Made by a program: the position numbers and the translations under genes. Below the pieces are notes generated by a model. That model was given only the letters and a program-made list of their open reading frames with translations, did no database searches and had not been told where the DNA came from. Shown piece after piece: positions 10,987 to 24,086 of a DNA stretch of 64,000 nucleotides (within the stretch, counting starts at the first letter, position 1; every line of letters begins with the position of its first letter). The stretch comes from Rostrohypoxylon terebratum (lineage: Eukaryota; Ascomycota; Sordariomycetes; Xylariales; Hypoxylaceae). The DNA lies in NCBI GenBank assembly GCA_022497145.1, contig MU385975.1:1-64000 (forward strand). Reading direction: 5' to 3'.

Positions 10987-13900
10987 ATGAACGGCGCGAA
11001 GGACGCGACAGACCCATCTGTTGCATCCAGCACTGAAGACACTACCTCTTCTCCGACCACAATCCCTTTAATGACGGGTGCGAATGGTAACGGCACAAAC
11101 TCGACGACAGGAAATCTTGGAAGCCCTACGTTATTGAACAAGAAGAGGAAGAAGGACGGGTTGAAACCTATTATCACTACGGAGGGACCGGTACCTGGGT
11201 AAGATATTATCTTTTCTTTCTACTGATTTCTGCTGGTTATTCATGTTATGAGCATGCTCTTCGAGATTTTTCGAGTGTCTTCGAGCGTGTCTGATCACTA
11301 CATGGATGTCTTCTATTTACCTATTCCCCCCTACCTACTGCATATGCGCACCACCTTGCAGTGCACAATCTCATTGCCAGGTTGCATGGAAATCTTGGGT
11401 GCGAAGGGATGTAGGTTCTTGACACGTCGCAGCCAGCGCAAGCAAGCAAGCAAGCAAAACATAACAAGACAGCAAAGCAAGTTCAAGCAAGCAAGCTCTA
11501 AATTAGATATCTGGAGTTATCTAACAGAGGAGGAAAACCCAAAAACCATATGTTCGCAAAATGAAGCCAGGCTGGAGAGCGGGCTTTTTTTTCGCGACAA
11601 TACCAAAAGGAATCAGGCCAACCTCAACCCAACCGGATCAAACCAGGCTCGGCCAGACCAAACTAAGCCAGCATCGGATCGGATGGGACCGGGAGTAACG
11701 AGGCTCCTCGTCGATGCGCTTTCTATCGCTGAGGCAGTGGTACATACAATTGGCACACATTTGGCACATATTCAGCACATAATTGACGTTGCGCGCCTCC
11801 TATCCCTTTCATTCCCTTCGTGGTCATATGCCCTCTATTATTCCATATTTGGTACGCACTCGCACCTAGTAGCCAATCTGCGATGATGCAGCAACACGGA
11901 CGATATATCCCACGACTAGCTTTGTGTCGTATCAGCGATAGATCAAGAGATCCCAGTTCCGGCATCATCTGCTTCTCGAGTGGCTCTGGGAGTGGCTCTG
12001 GAAGTTGGCGGGGCTGAGCCGAGCCGACTGTTCTACCATCCACTTCTGCCACTCTCGTTCGTCCACTCATCGTCCACCTAGTCTCGACCCCTCTGACCCC
12101 CCCTGGAACACCCCTGGAAACGGCCAAGCGCTGCAACCAACTGCGGAGCGTTATTGACTGTTGATAGCACAGAGCACAGAACACAGAGCACACCCAGCGC
12201 AGAGCGCCTGAGGGGTTGGAATATGGGACACGAATGAGCACAATTTTTGTCTATTTCATACCCGGGTACATCAAAAAGACCTGGACCATTTTGGGTTGGC
12301 TTTCCCTGTACGATCGCTGTATTGGCATTTGTGCAGATTGTACAGCATACAATACGGTCCCTTGTTTACTAGATACCCTCTGCCCTGTCAGGATCGGGGG
12401 GGTTCGACCGAAAAGACAAGCTCGGGACTGCTCGCCTAGATCGCCCAGGTCTCCCTGCTCCTAGCCCGTCTCCCCTCCCCCTCTTTCAACGCAACGTGCT
12501 CTGGTGCTATCCACGGATCTTTAGCGCCCACAGCTTCTCGTCTTTCACCGTGCACCCCGTCTATCACCCATCTGACATTGCATTACATTACTTACACACA
12601 CACACACACACGCTATAACACGGCATCCCGTCTATAATCGCATACATACCTAGGTAATCATAACCTAGTATAAACTCCATATCACCTACCCACACACTAC
12701 ATCTACGCGCGATAAACAGCAAGTTGAGTTGAGTTGAGTTGAGCTGAGCTAAGCTAAGCTAAGATTAACTTGACTTGACTTGACTTGACTTGGCTGGGGA
12801 GACCGACTGGAACCACAAAAGGGGAGAGAGGGAATTGAATTGAATACCTACTAGGTACCTACCTGTTATTATTGCCGCCTCTCACAGCAGGAAGAAGCAA
12901 GCAAGCACCTGGCAAGCGCACCAGTCTCCGGTACCTAGGTAGCATTTTTGTCTTACCCACCCTTCCCCTCTTATTCACATTCTACCCTTTTTTTTCTATT
13001 TGTTGTCTTTATTTTTATTTTTATTGTTTTTTTTTATATTTACCCTTCACTTCAAGCTTGAGTTACAAGTTGAGTTGAGTTGAGTTGAGTTGAGTCAGGT
13101 CGGGTTGTATCGTGCTGTGTTGCATGTTGATGTGTGTTGCGATTTATCGCTCACTAGCTTCATCTTTGCCCACTTCTACACTCCAATCCCGTTTAGCACT
13201 GCTCTAACCGCTCTATCAAACTATCTCTCATTTTATTGTTTACTGGGCTCAACTCATTCTCTTACTCCCCGACCACCCGTTCCTATTCAAGTTATTTTAT
13301 ACTCGCCGGCCGCCTAAGCAAATTTCCATCTGTTCGATTTATATCTGATCCGTTTGCGATTCTTGGTGGCCACTTCGTTCCCTCTCGCTTGTTCCTCATT
13401 TCAACCATTCGCTTATCCCGCACTCACGCTCCCGTCTATCCATCCGTCCATCCATCCCTTGGCATTTTCTTAGACGCTTCCTTGGGTACACTTGGAGACT
13501 ACGGTTACGTCCGCGCCACGACTTGCCTTTTTTTCTTTACCTGCCGCTGCTCGCATCTGATTACCAACATCCAGCATTCCTTCACTGGTCCAGCTTATAG
13601 GAGTGCGCGACAACGTTGGACACGATGGCTACTATGAAGAAAAGGTTACTACACATTTTCTACTGATGACTCTAATTTGGGACTTGGAACTTGGGACTTG
13701 ACATGGAACAAAAAACACCCCACTAGTTTTCTGCTATTTTCACCCCACCGCCATCAGCTCTGACAAAAAAGAAGCATGGCAAACTACCTAGGTAACTAGG
13801 TACCCTTGGTCTATCTACCTACCTACCTTACCTGGGCAGTGTGGGCAAGGCATCTTGGACGGGTTTTCAACCCAAGTCCACCTTTTATTGGTGATCCTGA

Positions 13901-16167
13901 TTTCGGACCGCCAGGGCAACACACAGCTAGTCAGGGCCACGAAACTGCAGCCAGCCACCATAACTTACTCACCCTCACTTCAGCTTCGCTTGCTTGCTTG
14001 CGCTGGATGCTATTAACCTTACACCTTTGATGCACGCTTCATAAATCAAGTCGCACTGCTCTTGTTTTTATTATCTCATACCTATTTTTTGCTGGGTATG
14101 TTCACTAACATTGATTTCTCCGCCGCAGACCACCGCATTTATCAAGCACCATGAACCAACATTCCCCCACGTCGTCCTCCGGGCCTGAAGATGCCGCCGA
14201 CAACACAGCCGACGAGGAAGATTCTGAAGACTATTGCAAGGGAGGATACCACCCCGTTCAGATCGGCGAGAAGTTCAAGGATGGAAAATATACGGTCGTG
14301 CGAAAACTAGGATGGGGTCACTTCTCTACTGTCTGGTTATCGCGAGACAACACGAACGGTAAGCACGTTGCGTTGAAGGTCGTGCGATCCGCTAGCCACT
14401 ACACCGAGACCGCCATCGACGAGATCAAGCTCCTCCAGCGAATCGTCCAAGCCAACCCCAATCACCCCGGTCGAAAATACGTCGTGAGTCTACTGGATTC
14501 GTTCGAACATAAGGGTCCAAACGGAGTGCACGTATGCATGGTGTTCGAGGTTCTCGGGGAGAATCTCCTCGGATTAATAAAGAAGTGGCAACATCGGGGC
14601 ATCCCTCGGGATCTCGTCATGCAGATCACAAAACAGGTATTGATGGGCTTGGACTACCTCCACAGAGAATGCGGTATCATCCACACAGATCTCAAACCGG
14701 AAAACGTATTGATAGAGATTGGTGACGTTGAGCAAGTTGTGAAGAAGGTTGTCAAGAACGAGAACTCAGATAAGGAGAATAACAGAAACGGGCGACGACG
14801 AAGACGGACTCTCATTACCGGCAGCCAACCCTTGCCTTCTCCCCTAAACGCCAACTTCAATCGCGATAACCTGTTCCCATCGCCCAAATCGCACAGCAGC
14901 CTCAATGCCGTGTTACACGATGGTATGTACCTACATAAGACTCGATCCTTCGCATCATCTATTTCACCTAGTGCCACACTACTATCTTACCACCTCGCGC
15001 CTCATCTCGGCAATGCCAACATTCATACCCCACCACATTTCAATCCCCGCCCCCACATTCACATGCCCATTACTCACTGGTCGATCCTGTCGGTACATAA
15101 TGCTAACAAGTAATCGTATTATAGCGGCGGCCGCGTCTAGTTCCTCTACCAACGAGAAGCAAGGGCAGCGAGAAAAGACAGCGTAAGTTGGTCCCTTAGG
15201 TTATTGGTGGTGGCTTACTCGAGTACTAAAGTGTGTTTCTTAACAGTGATCTTCTTACCAAGGAGGTGTCTGGCATCTCGCTAGATAAGTCCACAGCGGC
15301 CGGCGGGGCGTCAAGCGGCGAGAAGAGGAAAAGGAAACGAAGAGGCCCAATTATCAACGTCAAGATTGCAGATTTGGGAAACGCCTGTTGGGTGTCCCAT
15401 CACTTCACAAACGACATTCAGACACGACAATATCGATCGCCCGAGGTTATTCTAGGCGCAAAATGGGGTGCTAGTACGGATGTGTGGAGTATGGCGGCGA
15501 TGGTACGCTATTCTTAACAACCTCCTATACGACAATATGATATGGGAGCTAATGAGGTTTGGTTTACTAGGTATTCGAGTTAATTACCGGCGACTATCTT
15601 TTCGACCCTCAATCCGGGACTAAGTATGGAAAGGATGACGACCACATTGCACAAATCATTGAGCTTCTGGGCCCATTTCCCAAAGAACTCTGGAAGCCTG
15701 GTCGTTGGTCCCAAGAGATCTTCAACAAGAGAGGCGAACTCCGCAACATTCACCGACTACGACACTGGGCATTACCCGACGTCCTCCGCGAGAAGTATCA
15801 CTTCAAGGATTTGAAGGATTTGCCTCCGAATCAGCGAGAAGAAAAGGAAAAGGCCCGGAGAGAGCGTGCCGAAGCTAAGGCCAGGGCTAAGATGGAAGCA
15901 AGGAAAAATGGCGAGGATGAGGATGCCGTGGAAGACCTCTTCCCCGAGGAGGAAACGACTCTAGAATATCAGCCTACCGAAGTCTCCGAATTCCTCCTAC
16001 CGATGCTAGAACTCTTGCCCGAAAAGCGAGCAAATGCGGGCGGCATGTCAAATCACCCGTGGTTGGACGGTACCCCAGGCATGGAAGACATAAAATTAGA
16101 AGGACTTGTACCTGGAAGCCGCGGCGAGGGAATCGAAGGTTGGGCTTGCGAGGTGAAGAAGCGATAG
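10987..16167 (+). CDS. SR-protein-specific kinase (SRPK, Sky1/Dsk1 type)
   Basis: Serine/threonine kinase that phosphorylates RS-rich splicing and export factors. The catalytic exons are 14129-14922, 15125-15182, 15247-15502 and 15571-16167. Counted from ATG 14151 (560 residues), it shows the glycine loop GWGHFSTV (54-61), Lys76, HTDLKPEN with Asp180, a long charged spacer splitting the kinase lobes (NENSDKENN, RRRRR), then KIADLGNACW, TRQYRSPE and the C-terminal lobe. This split architecture is diagnostic of SRPKs. An extra first exon, 10987-11198 (basic KKRKKDG motif, donor GG|gtaaga), joins exactly in frame to the acceptor at 14128. That gives 638 residues with a 2930-bp intron. Either start may be used; the kinase identity is firm. 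Confidence 0.92.
12594..12611. repeat. (AC)n microsatellite
   Basis: Nine AC units within the proposed SRPK first intron. Confidence 0.9.
12723..12792. repeat. Drifting pentamer repeat (TTGAG to CTAAG to TTGAC)
   Basis: Consecutive GTTGA units grade into GCTGA, GCTAA and then CTTGA units over 70 bp. A second pure TTGAG run follows at 13069-13095. Confidence 0.85.
13069..13095. repeat. (TTGAG)n microsatellite
   Basis: Five TTGAG units, the same motif as the run 300 bp upstream. Confidence 0.85.
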
Positions 16168-17535
16168 GGGCGTTTGAGCCTATCGGTAGCTATCGAAGAT
16201 GACGATGATAATTACAACCCGCAAGATTAGAGATATGGAGATAGTCTATCCGAACTTTTGGAGAAGATCATGAACAAGACCGGTCCTTCCTTTTTGTTTG
16301 CTGAGTCGCTGAGGAACGAAAGAAAGAAACAGGGACAAGAATCTACCATAGAAACGGGCTTCGATCCACGATTTACGATTTCGATCGTGGAGGCCAAACC
16401 AGATCAAGAGAGAATCATGTGCTGAAAATCCAGTGACGAGTACAACCACGTTGACGAAAAAAAAGGAGAGAGAAAGAAAACGATGGGAGTGGTGAATATG
16501 GTGTTTGTTATAATAGTAGAATCAGATCCCGGGGCCCTCCCCGTTCCTTCGCCTCCTTCTTGCTGTCTTGTCTTGTCTTGTCTCTTTTCTCCTGTAATGA
16601 GCTAGCTGATGGGTTTGTGTTGTCGCGCTGTGTAGGTACCTAGGTACGTAGGGATAGGGCGATAAGTCATAACCTAGTCTTAGGGAGTAGATAAAATGAT
16701 GGTGTTTGCTTGATGGCCTTTGCTCGTGTGTCTGTTGATCTTTTTGCTATATTCATATTTTCTACCAGATAAACGTAGGGAGTATCTGTTTAAACTGATG
16801 TTCGTGGCATTTCCAAACTTTCTCTCATCTATCCCAAGGCGACTGGATTAAGAATCATCGATCGGGAAATGCTAGGTACCTAGGAGTGCCTGTGTAATTA
16901 AATATTAGGTATCAAGGCCAAGGGAACGGTTTTTCATCCTATGCTACCTATCTGGGCAGTAGGCATATTGAGCTCCAATTTCATTGTGTTGGCCTCTGTC
17001 GGTAGTCGTAACCGGTTTCGAGGTATACCAAATACCTGGAGAGGTAGGTTTTAGACATGTGCGGTTGGTTTAGGTATACGTAGAACTTATGTTCATGGGG
17101 TCTTCATCTACAGAATCGGGGACTAGGAATCACAAGATGAGGGGGACTTTAAAGGCCGAGAGGCCTCCCTAACGATTACACGGGCCAAAAACTACAAGTG
17201 ACATAGCGACAGTACCAAGACCAAAGATTCAGATAAAACACCGTTGTATTCATAGACCCGATAAATCCTACGACAATAAGGCCGTGGTCGAAGGTGCCCA
17301 TTATGTTACGGCCCTTGTCTCAAGATATCGTGGACCCGACCTCATTCGCAGTTAACTAGCCCTGCCAAACAAGCTATCTACGATTAGGAGGCGAATATTC
17401 AAATATTGCTCTGTTGTTGTTGTTGTGCTTGAATACCTAATAGACCTCCCGAACCCGAACTCCGAATATGCGTGATAGCACGTACCGTCGACCAAGCATG
17501 AATACAATACAACGAGCCTCGAAGTGAAGCGAGGT
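16168..17535. other. Intergenic between converging SRPK and Iws1 genes
   Basis: Shared 3' region of two convergent genes. No gene is seen. It contains an AGGTACCTAGGTACG cluster near 16635 and a similar one near 16875. Confidence 0.5.
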
Positions 17536-18906
17536 TTAGTTCTTCTTCCTACCCTTTTGGGTCATCTTGCGGAATGCTTCAATTCCACTCGCGCCGATTG
17601 GTTTATAATCAGGCGCGCGGTTAGGATCGAAGGTGCTGCGAGGCGCAATAGTGTAGGTCGATGGCAAGCCAGTCACACGCGCATGGCTAATCTCCCTTGC
17701 AGGGGCGAGTATACGTGCTCGCTCCTCGTCGGCGAGGCTTTGGGCGGTGGGGCGTTGGTTGAGGGTAAGTTGGCTGCTACCACCATTAAGCTGGTTCATC
17801 TTCATTTTTCTATTTCAACTCAGTTAGCAAAGGGTCATTTGGAACATGGGACAATCTAGCAAATCAAACATACTGGTAATCCAAGTCTCGGGTCTCGATG
17901 TGACGTTTCTTGTAGTTGTCGCTGCGGTTGAGAATAGGTCTGCTCCATTCACCTAGTAGGCGTTCGGCCATACGTTTGATGCCAATCTCGGGTTTCTTGC
18001 TCTTTGTGTAGAACAAGACGACTTTGCCAATACCGCTCGATCGTAGGGTCTCTTTCTCTATCGGAAGACGAGTCAAAGCTTGGAAGATATCTCGCTGGAT
18101 ATTGTAGGCGGGCAACGAGCCGTCGTTGAGAGGTTCGAGGAAGAACTTAAGGTGCTGGAGGAAGTTGGTATCGGGGTCAAGTACAGCTGCTTGGTTGTTG
18201 TTAAGGTTAAGGATAGCCATAACCTCGGGCAGGAGCTTCAACTTGTGCAGAGCCGGCTTGCCCGCCTCACGGGCTTGGTTGTCTGCTTGACAGGCATTTT
18301 CCATGCGAACTTTGAGATCCGCGATTCGCTCATCCAACTCATCTTCCAAATCCTAAGTCGACGCGTTAGCATCCTTACTATCCTGTTAGGCAGGGTAGGG
18401 CTATCCGGTTCATCACATACCACTTCATCCTTCTTCTTTCGCCTAACACCTTTGGGCTTCGGTTGGTTTCTGGCCGCGCGCTCAATAGCCCGTCGCCGCC
18501 GTTCCTCAGGTGTCAGGTTTTCCTCCTCGACCTCCGATTCTTGCTCGGGGGCATCGGCACCAGTGGCCTTTCGTGCTCGCTTGGTGTTAAGGATCTCACC
18601 ATCTGCTCCATCATTATCGTTGTCACGCGATCGCTTTTTAGCGCGTCGTGCTTCCTTCGGCTTCTTCGCGGCTGTGCCCTTTCTTTTTCCGGCCTTCAAT
18701 GTGCGTGCGGCAACATCGTCAATAATCTGAGGTTCTGGACGCTTCTCATCGATGCGCGCGGTGTTGGGATCGTAATCGTCGAACTGATCTTCGTCGATGT
18801 CTGATAAGGCATCGGAATCTTTGTCTGAATTATCGGCACGGGCATCATTCTGGTCATTCTCTTCCTCCTCGTGGTGGCTCCGAGGAGCCGATTCTACATC
18901 CGACAT
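17536..18906 (-). CDS. iws1: Transcription elongation factor Iws1/Spn1
   Basis: Nuclear factor that partners Spt6 on elongating RNA polymerase II. Three exons on the minus strand (18906-18421, 18352-17874, 17809-17536) give 412 residues. The first third is acidic and disordered, with lysine/arginine blocks that look like nuclear localisation signals (KPKEARRAKKRSR, RRKKK). The middle (about residues 195-325) is a TFIIS N-terminal (LW) domain of the Iws1 type, including LPIEKETLRSSGIGKVV and the conserved LLGEWSRPI. The C-terminal tail is short and basic (KGRKKN). Exon joints are at GAAGTG|gtatgt and CCA|gtatgt. It is divergent from the Brr6/Brl1 gene, 855 bp away. Confidence 0.92.
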
Positions 18907-19761
18907 TTCGCGTTGGATAATAGAAAAATACTAGACGGATCGAATGGGCGAGAAGGCTGTGATGGTGTTTCCTGATATCTTTGATGTCTGATTGTTCGCA
19001 GAACGGATAGTAGGGAAAGGTGTAAATTGAAAGAGATTTCCGGTGACGCCCTTGGGAAATCTGGGCAACCTGCGAACGAGGACGGGTATAAGGACCTTTT
19101 CTATCCTCGATTCAAGTGAGTAGGCGATGAATCATTTGATGAAGTTGGAGAAAAGTTAACGAAAAATAAAATTTATCAATTGTCAAAATACTAATTGTTA
19201 GTAGTACTGTAGCAGTGGAAGCAGCAGAAACACCCGTTGTATGTAATCATTCCCTGCCTCCTTCCTGTGTTGAGCGTGGCTTATGCTTATTATGCACGAA
19301 GTACCTTTGTATATACCTAGTACCTTTCATGCGCTAAGTGTGGCGCCAGGTGTGCAGCAACATTAGGAAATTGCCAAGCAGCCAAGTGATGCTTATGTAA
19401 TACCTGTTCGTTAAAGCTGCTGCTGTTTCGCAGTTTTTGTTTACTTTGTCACTGACAGTTGCGAACAGGAACCCTTGTACTATACCTTGCAACTTCCAAG
19501 TTGCCGTACATAGCTTTTCAATCCTTATCCAACCTTGATCAAAAATCAATTGAACATTAAAAAAGTCAACAAGTAATACCTAGTACACGCCTAGTGTACA
19601 CATCTGGGTGTACACACTTGGCTGTTAAGCTCCACATACTCTTGTTGCTCTTTACCTTTTTACTCTTCATTCATTCATTCATTCATTCTTTTCTCTGTTT
19701 CTCAACCTGAAGACTGCAACATAGTATATCTTGAAGTGGACAAATGTACAATTGAGGTGCG
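18907..19761. promoter_or_regulatory. Divergent promoter between iws1 and the Brr6/Brl1 gene
   Basis: 855 bp between two genes transcribed away from each other, so it must carry both promoters. It includes an imperfect inverted GTGTACAC cluster (19592-19618) and a (CATT)n run at 19667-19688. No gene is seen in it. Confidence 0.6.
19667..19688. repeat. (CATT)n microsatellite
   Basis: Five CATT units about 80 bp upstream of the Brr6/Brl1 start codon. Confidence 0.85.
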
Positions 19762-21364
19762 ATGGATAGACGAACTTACGAGTCTCCCATGGATTGGGAA
19801 TACCAGAACAATGGCCCCATGGATCCGTCCAGCCCATTTGCGCAGTCTGCAAAGAAATCTCAACCCCAAGCGGCGCGTGAGTCTATCCTTCTTGTTGTTC
19901 ATGGATATTTTTATTCCTATTCCTACAGCTATAAGATTACAACTCTGACGTTGGGAGAAATCTAGACATATTCGGTTCAAATTTCAACACCAACAATACG
20001 TTCGCTCAGAACCCATTCCAGCGCACACAGAGCAGCACGCCCTCTCCCACCAAACCCTTACCTCCTACGCCGGCAAACCCATCATCCTTGTTCTCTGGGT
20101 CGTCATTTCAGAGAACAAATACAGCGACACCATTCCGTAATCCCAGCTTCACAACACCGAGAAAGCCCTTCGACACGGATGCGCTATCCGAATTCTCGCC
20201 TGCCGAATCTAGTCCAGCCGGTACTGATGCTTCGGAGTTCCCAGAAACGCCTGAGAATGACAACTCGTATGACGCCGGGCGCATGACTATCACACCATCC
20301 ACTTTGAACAAACACAGATCCAAGAAGATGTCCGGAAAGGGAGAACTGGCCAAAACGATATTTCCGTCGCGAGACAAGGTGCGTAAGAGGAAGCGCTATA
20401 ATGCCGATCGAGACATCAGCGGTTATCGCCTACCATATCTCCAGCAGGATGAATGCGACGAGTCCGATTATGAATCTGACGAGAGTACCTTTCAGCCGGG
20501 GAAGCCCCGTAAAAGCGAAACCAAGCATGACAATGACAGCTGGTTAGGATCTTTCCTAGCCACTGTCCAGCGACATCCATACGCCCCCAGTATCTTAGGC
20601 TACTGGTTGACGTTCGCTTTCAACCTCGTCTGCGTGCTGAGCGCGTCTTGGGTCGGATGGGCTATCATTACTGGCTTGCGCCAGGATTTCTCTAAAGAGA
20701 AAGAATTGCAAAAAGCTGGAATTCTAGCCGAAATCAACAAATGCATATCTGACTATCAAACAAACAAATGTGCCCCGGTAGAGAAGCGATTGCCGGCGAT
20801 GTATCAGGTATGCGAACAGTGGTATGTCTGCATGAATCAAGATCCAGATCAAGTCAAGCAAATCTCGAGCAGCGCCAAGGAGATGGCCAAAATCCTAGAT
20901 GAGATCGTCGAGACCATGTCCTACAAGACAATTGTAAGTAGCTCTGCTCAATCCGACATCTCGTCCCCAAATCTATTTAGCTAATCATAAACTAGGCCTT
21001 ACTTGTTCTTTTGTTTGTGATATTCATCTTCAGCGGAAGGTCACTGTACAAAAGCACCAATGCTTTTACGGATATTCAGTCACATCCATCAGTGCCCTTT
21101 CCCTCTCATCACATAGGAGATCAGCACCATGTAAGACCTTCATCGCGGCAAGTATATTGGCAAGCAATACCTCAGACTCCGCACCGCTCAAACAGTCGAC
21201 ACCTACCAGCGAATGACGATACCCCGGACACAGACGAAATCCCGAGATTCCATGCTCTTCCATCTCTGGCCCCGGAAACACCGATGTCGCGAAGGAGAAG
21301 CCCGTCTAAGGGCGAGAGAGGCCGGAGTCCCACCAAGAGTAGGAGCCCTTCAAAGAGGTACTAA
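19762..21364 (+). CDS. Brr6/Brl1-family nuclear envelope protein
   Basis: Integral protein of the nuclear envelope involved in nuclear pore assembly and membrane lipid homeostasis in yeasts. Three exons (19762-19876, 19966-20933, 20996-21364) give 483 residues. The N-terminal half is disordered and Ser/Pro-rich. Then comes the conserved core: PSILGYWLTFAFNLVCVL with the following hydrophobic residues forms membrane segment 1. A lumenal loop follows with four cysteines (NKCISDY, TNKCAPVEKR, YQVCEQW, YVCMNQ), and ALLVLLFVIFIFSGRS is membrane segment 2. The two membrane spans with four cysteines between them are the family signature. The C-terminal tail is basic and Ser/Pro-rich (RRRSPSKGERGRSPTKSRSP). 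Start chosen at the first ATG after the promoter. Confidence 0.9.
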
Positions 21365-24086
21365 AATTTGGATGCGAGACTGGATGTACGATATGGGTAG
21401 AGAGGGCAAATACTATTCCTTTTCTCATTGACGATCTCGCATAGGCAGGCAGCTTTGGGTCGAACGAATTGGCAGGAGTTGGCATGAGGTAAGCGTGGCT
21501 GGCTTGCATACTAGGTACTATAGGCGTTAGGTATAGCGAGTAATCAAAATCCGCTGAGTACCGAGTATTTTTACAGTTACGCTTTGTACCATGAGACGTA
21601 CTTGGATATTTTATGCTATCCCTATATTCCCCACCTGCCTACCTTAATACCATACCTGATAATTACGTGTACAATAGCTCCTACATACTGTATCTTCATC
21701 CTTCTTGAGCTAACTAGAAGATATTTCTGTGCCCTCAACAGGATGGCCAGAACACATGAAGTCGTGTTGAAAAGCGTCTTATCTAATCAGCCCGTTTCAG
21801 GAGGCGGAGTGCAATTAAGGATACCTATACATAGGTACCTTTATGACATTATATTCTCTAGGTATACATGTATACACCTAAGGCCGAAACGACAACTATA
21901 CCAACACTGTCCTACCTGAGTTGGTAGGGTAGGTTGAAAGCATCAAATAGGATACTCTATCCGCTCTGTCACGATTAGACACCTACCTATGGATATCTGG
22001 CCTCTTGAACTCAACGCCACCAGGCATTCGACGATGACGTATAACTGGCTATCCATGCTAATCGTACCAGTCGTACAAGTGTCAAGGCTGATGAGATCTA
22101 GACCGTCAACGAAGTATATCTTGATATCCGGAGTATATTTCGGAGAGTCGTTTTCTCCGCAATGATTAGACAGTGGTAATCCGTAGTACCATATGTAACA
22201 TTGCCCGAGTACAATTATGTACATTGTATTAGGGTATGTCGTTTTGATTTGCTAGAATTCTTAAGTTCGCCATCTTGTCAAAGGCCAGAGGGGCGAAACT
22301 AAGAGTCAGGTAGCTTTTGATTGGCCTATCTCGGTCTTCTCCCCTGTCGGTAACATTTTCGAGAACGAGTTGTGATTGATCAGAAACTCATGTCTTTCTA
22401 GATTGACCGCTAGAGACTGTGAGCCATAGACGATTTGCTATCATAGAATTATGACGCATTGATGGTTCGAGTTCAGCTATCGAAGAGATTCGGAGATGAT
22501 TTTTTTATCACTTACTTAAGTACAACCTTTTCAATGTTCATACGTGTTCCTAATTCATGAATGAATCTGTGAGTTGAATCCTTTATAAGTCGCCACTCCT
22601 ACAGTTGCGTCTCCGAGACTAGAGCGAACTCAATGACGATGATCTTGTGATGAATATACCTAAGTACTTAGGTACATCATAATAATTTTAAAAGTCAAAC
22701 GTTCCCAAATTGGAATCACATAGCCGAAGTTATCAAATATGCATTGCTTATTAGATGGGATTTTGAAAAGGGGAACTTTTCTTCCTTACCTGAAAGGACC
22801 CATAAACAAAGACAGCTAACCTTAATACGGCTTCCCACTCGAGCTTACGGGACCTAAAAGGTTAGAACAGAGTCGGTAGGCGTATCTCGAGACCCACTGT
22901 GGGCTCTTCTCAACATGTACCGTCCGTGCTCTAGCTGGCGTCTTTGAGGGCGATTTTGGTGGTTTAGGTACTTGGCAGTATTATACAGATACTTTATCTG
23001 GCTCTTAGTGGCCTTAGTAGCTGCACGGGTGCTTGGCGGAATTAACTCAACTGAACTATGTGGCATTTGCTCGTGCAGCTGGTGGAAACCCCCACCAGCC
23101 CCTCCACTTTCTTTTTGCCTCCTCGCAGCCCTAGAGGGACTGTATGTACATATTATAGGTAGATGCGAAGTATGGCACATCAAATACACCCCAGAATTCC
23201 TTGTAGTAATTTCTCGTTGTCCTATCACCTTCCACTTATTCGTTGACTTGTCCGTGGTTTGGAAAGTCATAATTACAATGTGAACATCACCAAACAGTAT
23301 TATAATATAGGTACCTAATAGATCAAAGTTCAACATTCAGTATAAGTGAGGCCCTATTAAAATGTAATAGCTAGTACTATGTAGAGATACGCAGTACACG
23401 TTCAAGTACAACTATCAGATCATATCACCAAAGGAACCTTGAACCCTGGAGCTCCCCGTCCGTTACACAACAAAAGTCGGGATGAGGGATGTACCGACAT
23501 TGTACATACATCTTCTGCCTGTGCCTACTGCAAGTACGCAGTATGGATGTACATACGTAAAGAACGAGCCTGGGCAGCCTGGACAGCCTAGGTAAGTGCT
23601 ATGGCAAACCAACTAGCGCAAAAGCTTCTATCCTTGAAACCCGACCTCGAGAGCTCTAAATTTGTAAATCATCCTTTCTTTAACTTTTCACATGCACAAT
23701 CCCACGATGTACTTGTCTGGCAGTTATCTGATGCGCCATTCTTTCCCATAAGATATGAAATATCCGCGTGTTCCGCCTATTACAGAGCCCTAGTACATTC
23801 CTAAACCTCGGAAAAAGAAAAGAAAGAAAAAAAAAGATACAGTTAAACTGCCCCGCGCATTTTCCTGATTAGATTCTAGGCGAGAGCTCTGATTCAGTCG
23901 ACCTTCAATTGCTCTCCATAACGAGCTAGTTAAGACAAGCCTTCTTTTGGACAAAATCGCACGGCTGGTGCAATTCGGCCGAAATCTGTGGTTGTTATAA
24001 TCGATCAGTGTTGATAGAAGGCGTGTCTTCGAGGGCGCGCCTTTGTTGTCTCTCCGAGTATGATCTAGGTGCCCTAAGACGCTACA
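21365..24086. other. Intergenic region
   Basis: 2.7 kb with no supportable gene. It contains scattered TACCTAGGTA-type words. A short open frame at 23601-23804 starts with a plausible MANQLAQKLL sequence but has no further support. Confidence 0.45.

Larger units (their letters stand above)
11199..14128 (+). other. Proposed long intron or alternative leader of the SRPK gene
   Basis: 2930 bp with a GTAAGA donor and a GCCGCAG acceptor. It holds only low-complexity material: GCAAGCAA words (11438-11495), an (AC)n run (12594-12611), and TTGAG/CTAAG/TTGAC pentamer runs (12723-12792, 13069-13095). Several open frames occur, but none looks coding. It may hold a second promoter for transcripts starting at ATG 14151. 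Confidence 0.45.

Noticed and set aside
11248..11886. 212-codon open frame within the SRPK leader
   Set aside because: Low-complexity GCAAGCAA-derived sequence with no domain and no conserved texture; better explained as intron.
22854..23336. Overlapping open frames on both strands (160 and 103 codons)
   Set aside because: No domain, no splice support, and the plus-strand frame lacks an ATG start at its beginning.
23601..23804. Small frame beginning MANQLAQKLL
   Set aside because: Short, with no splice or similarity support; kept as a remark only.
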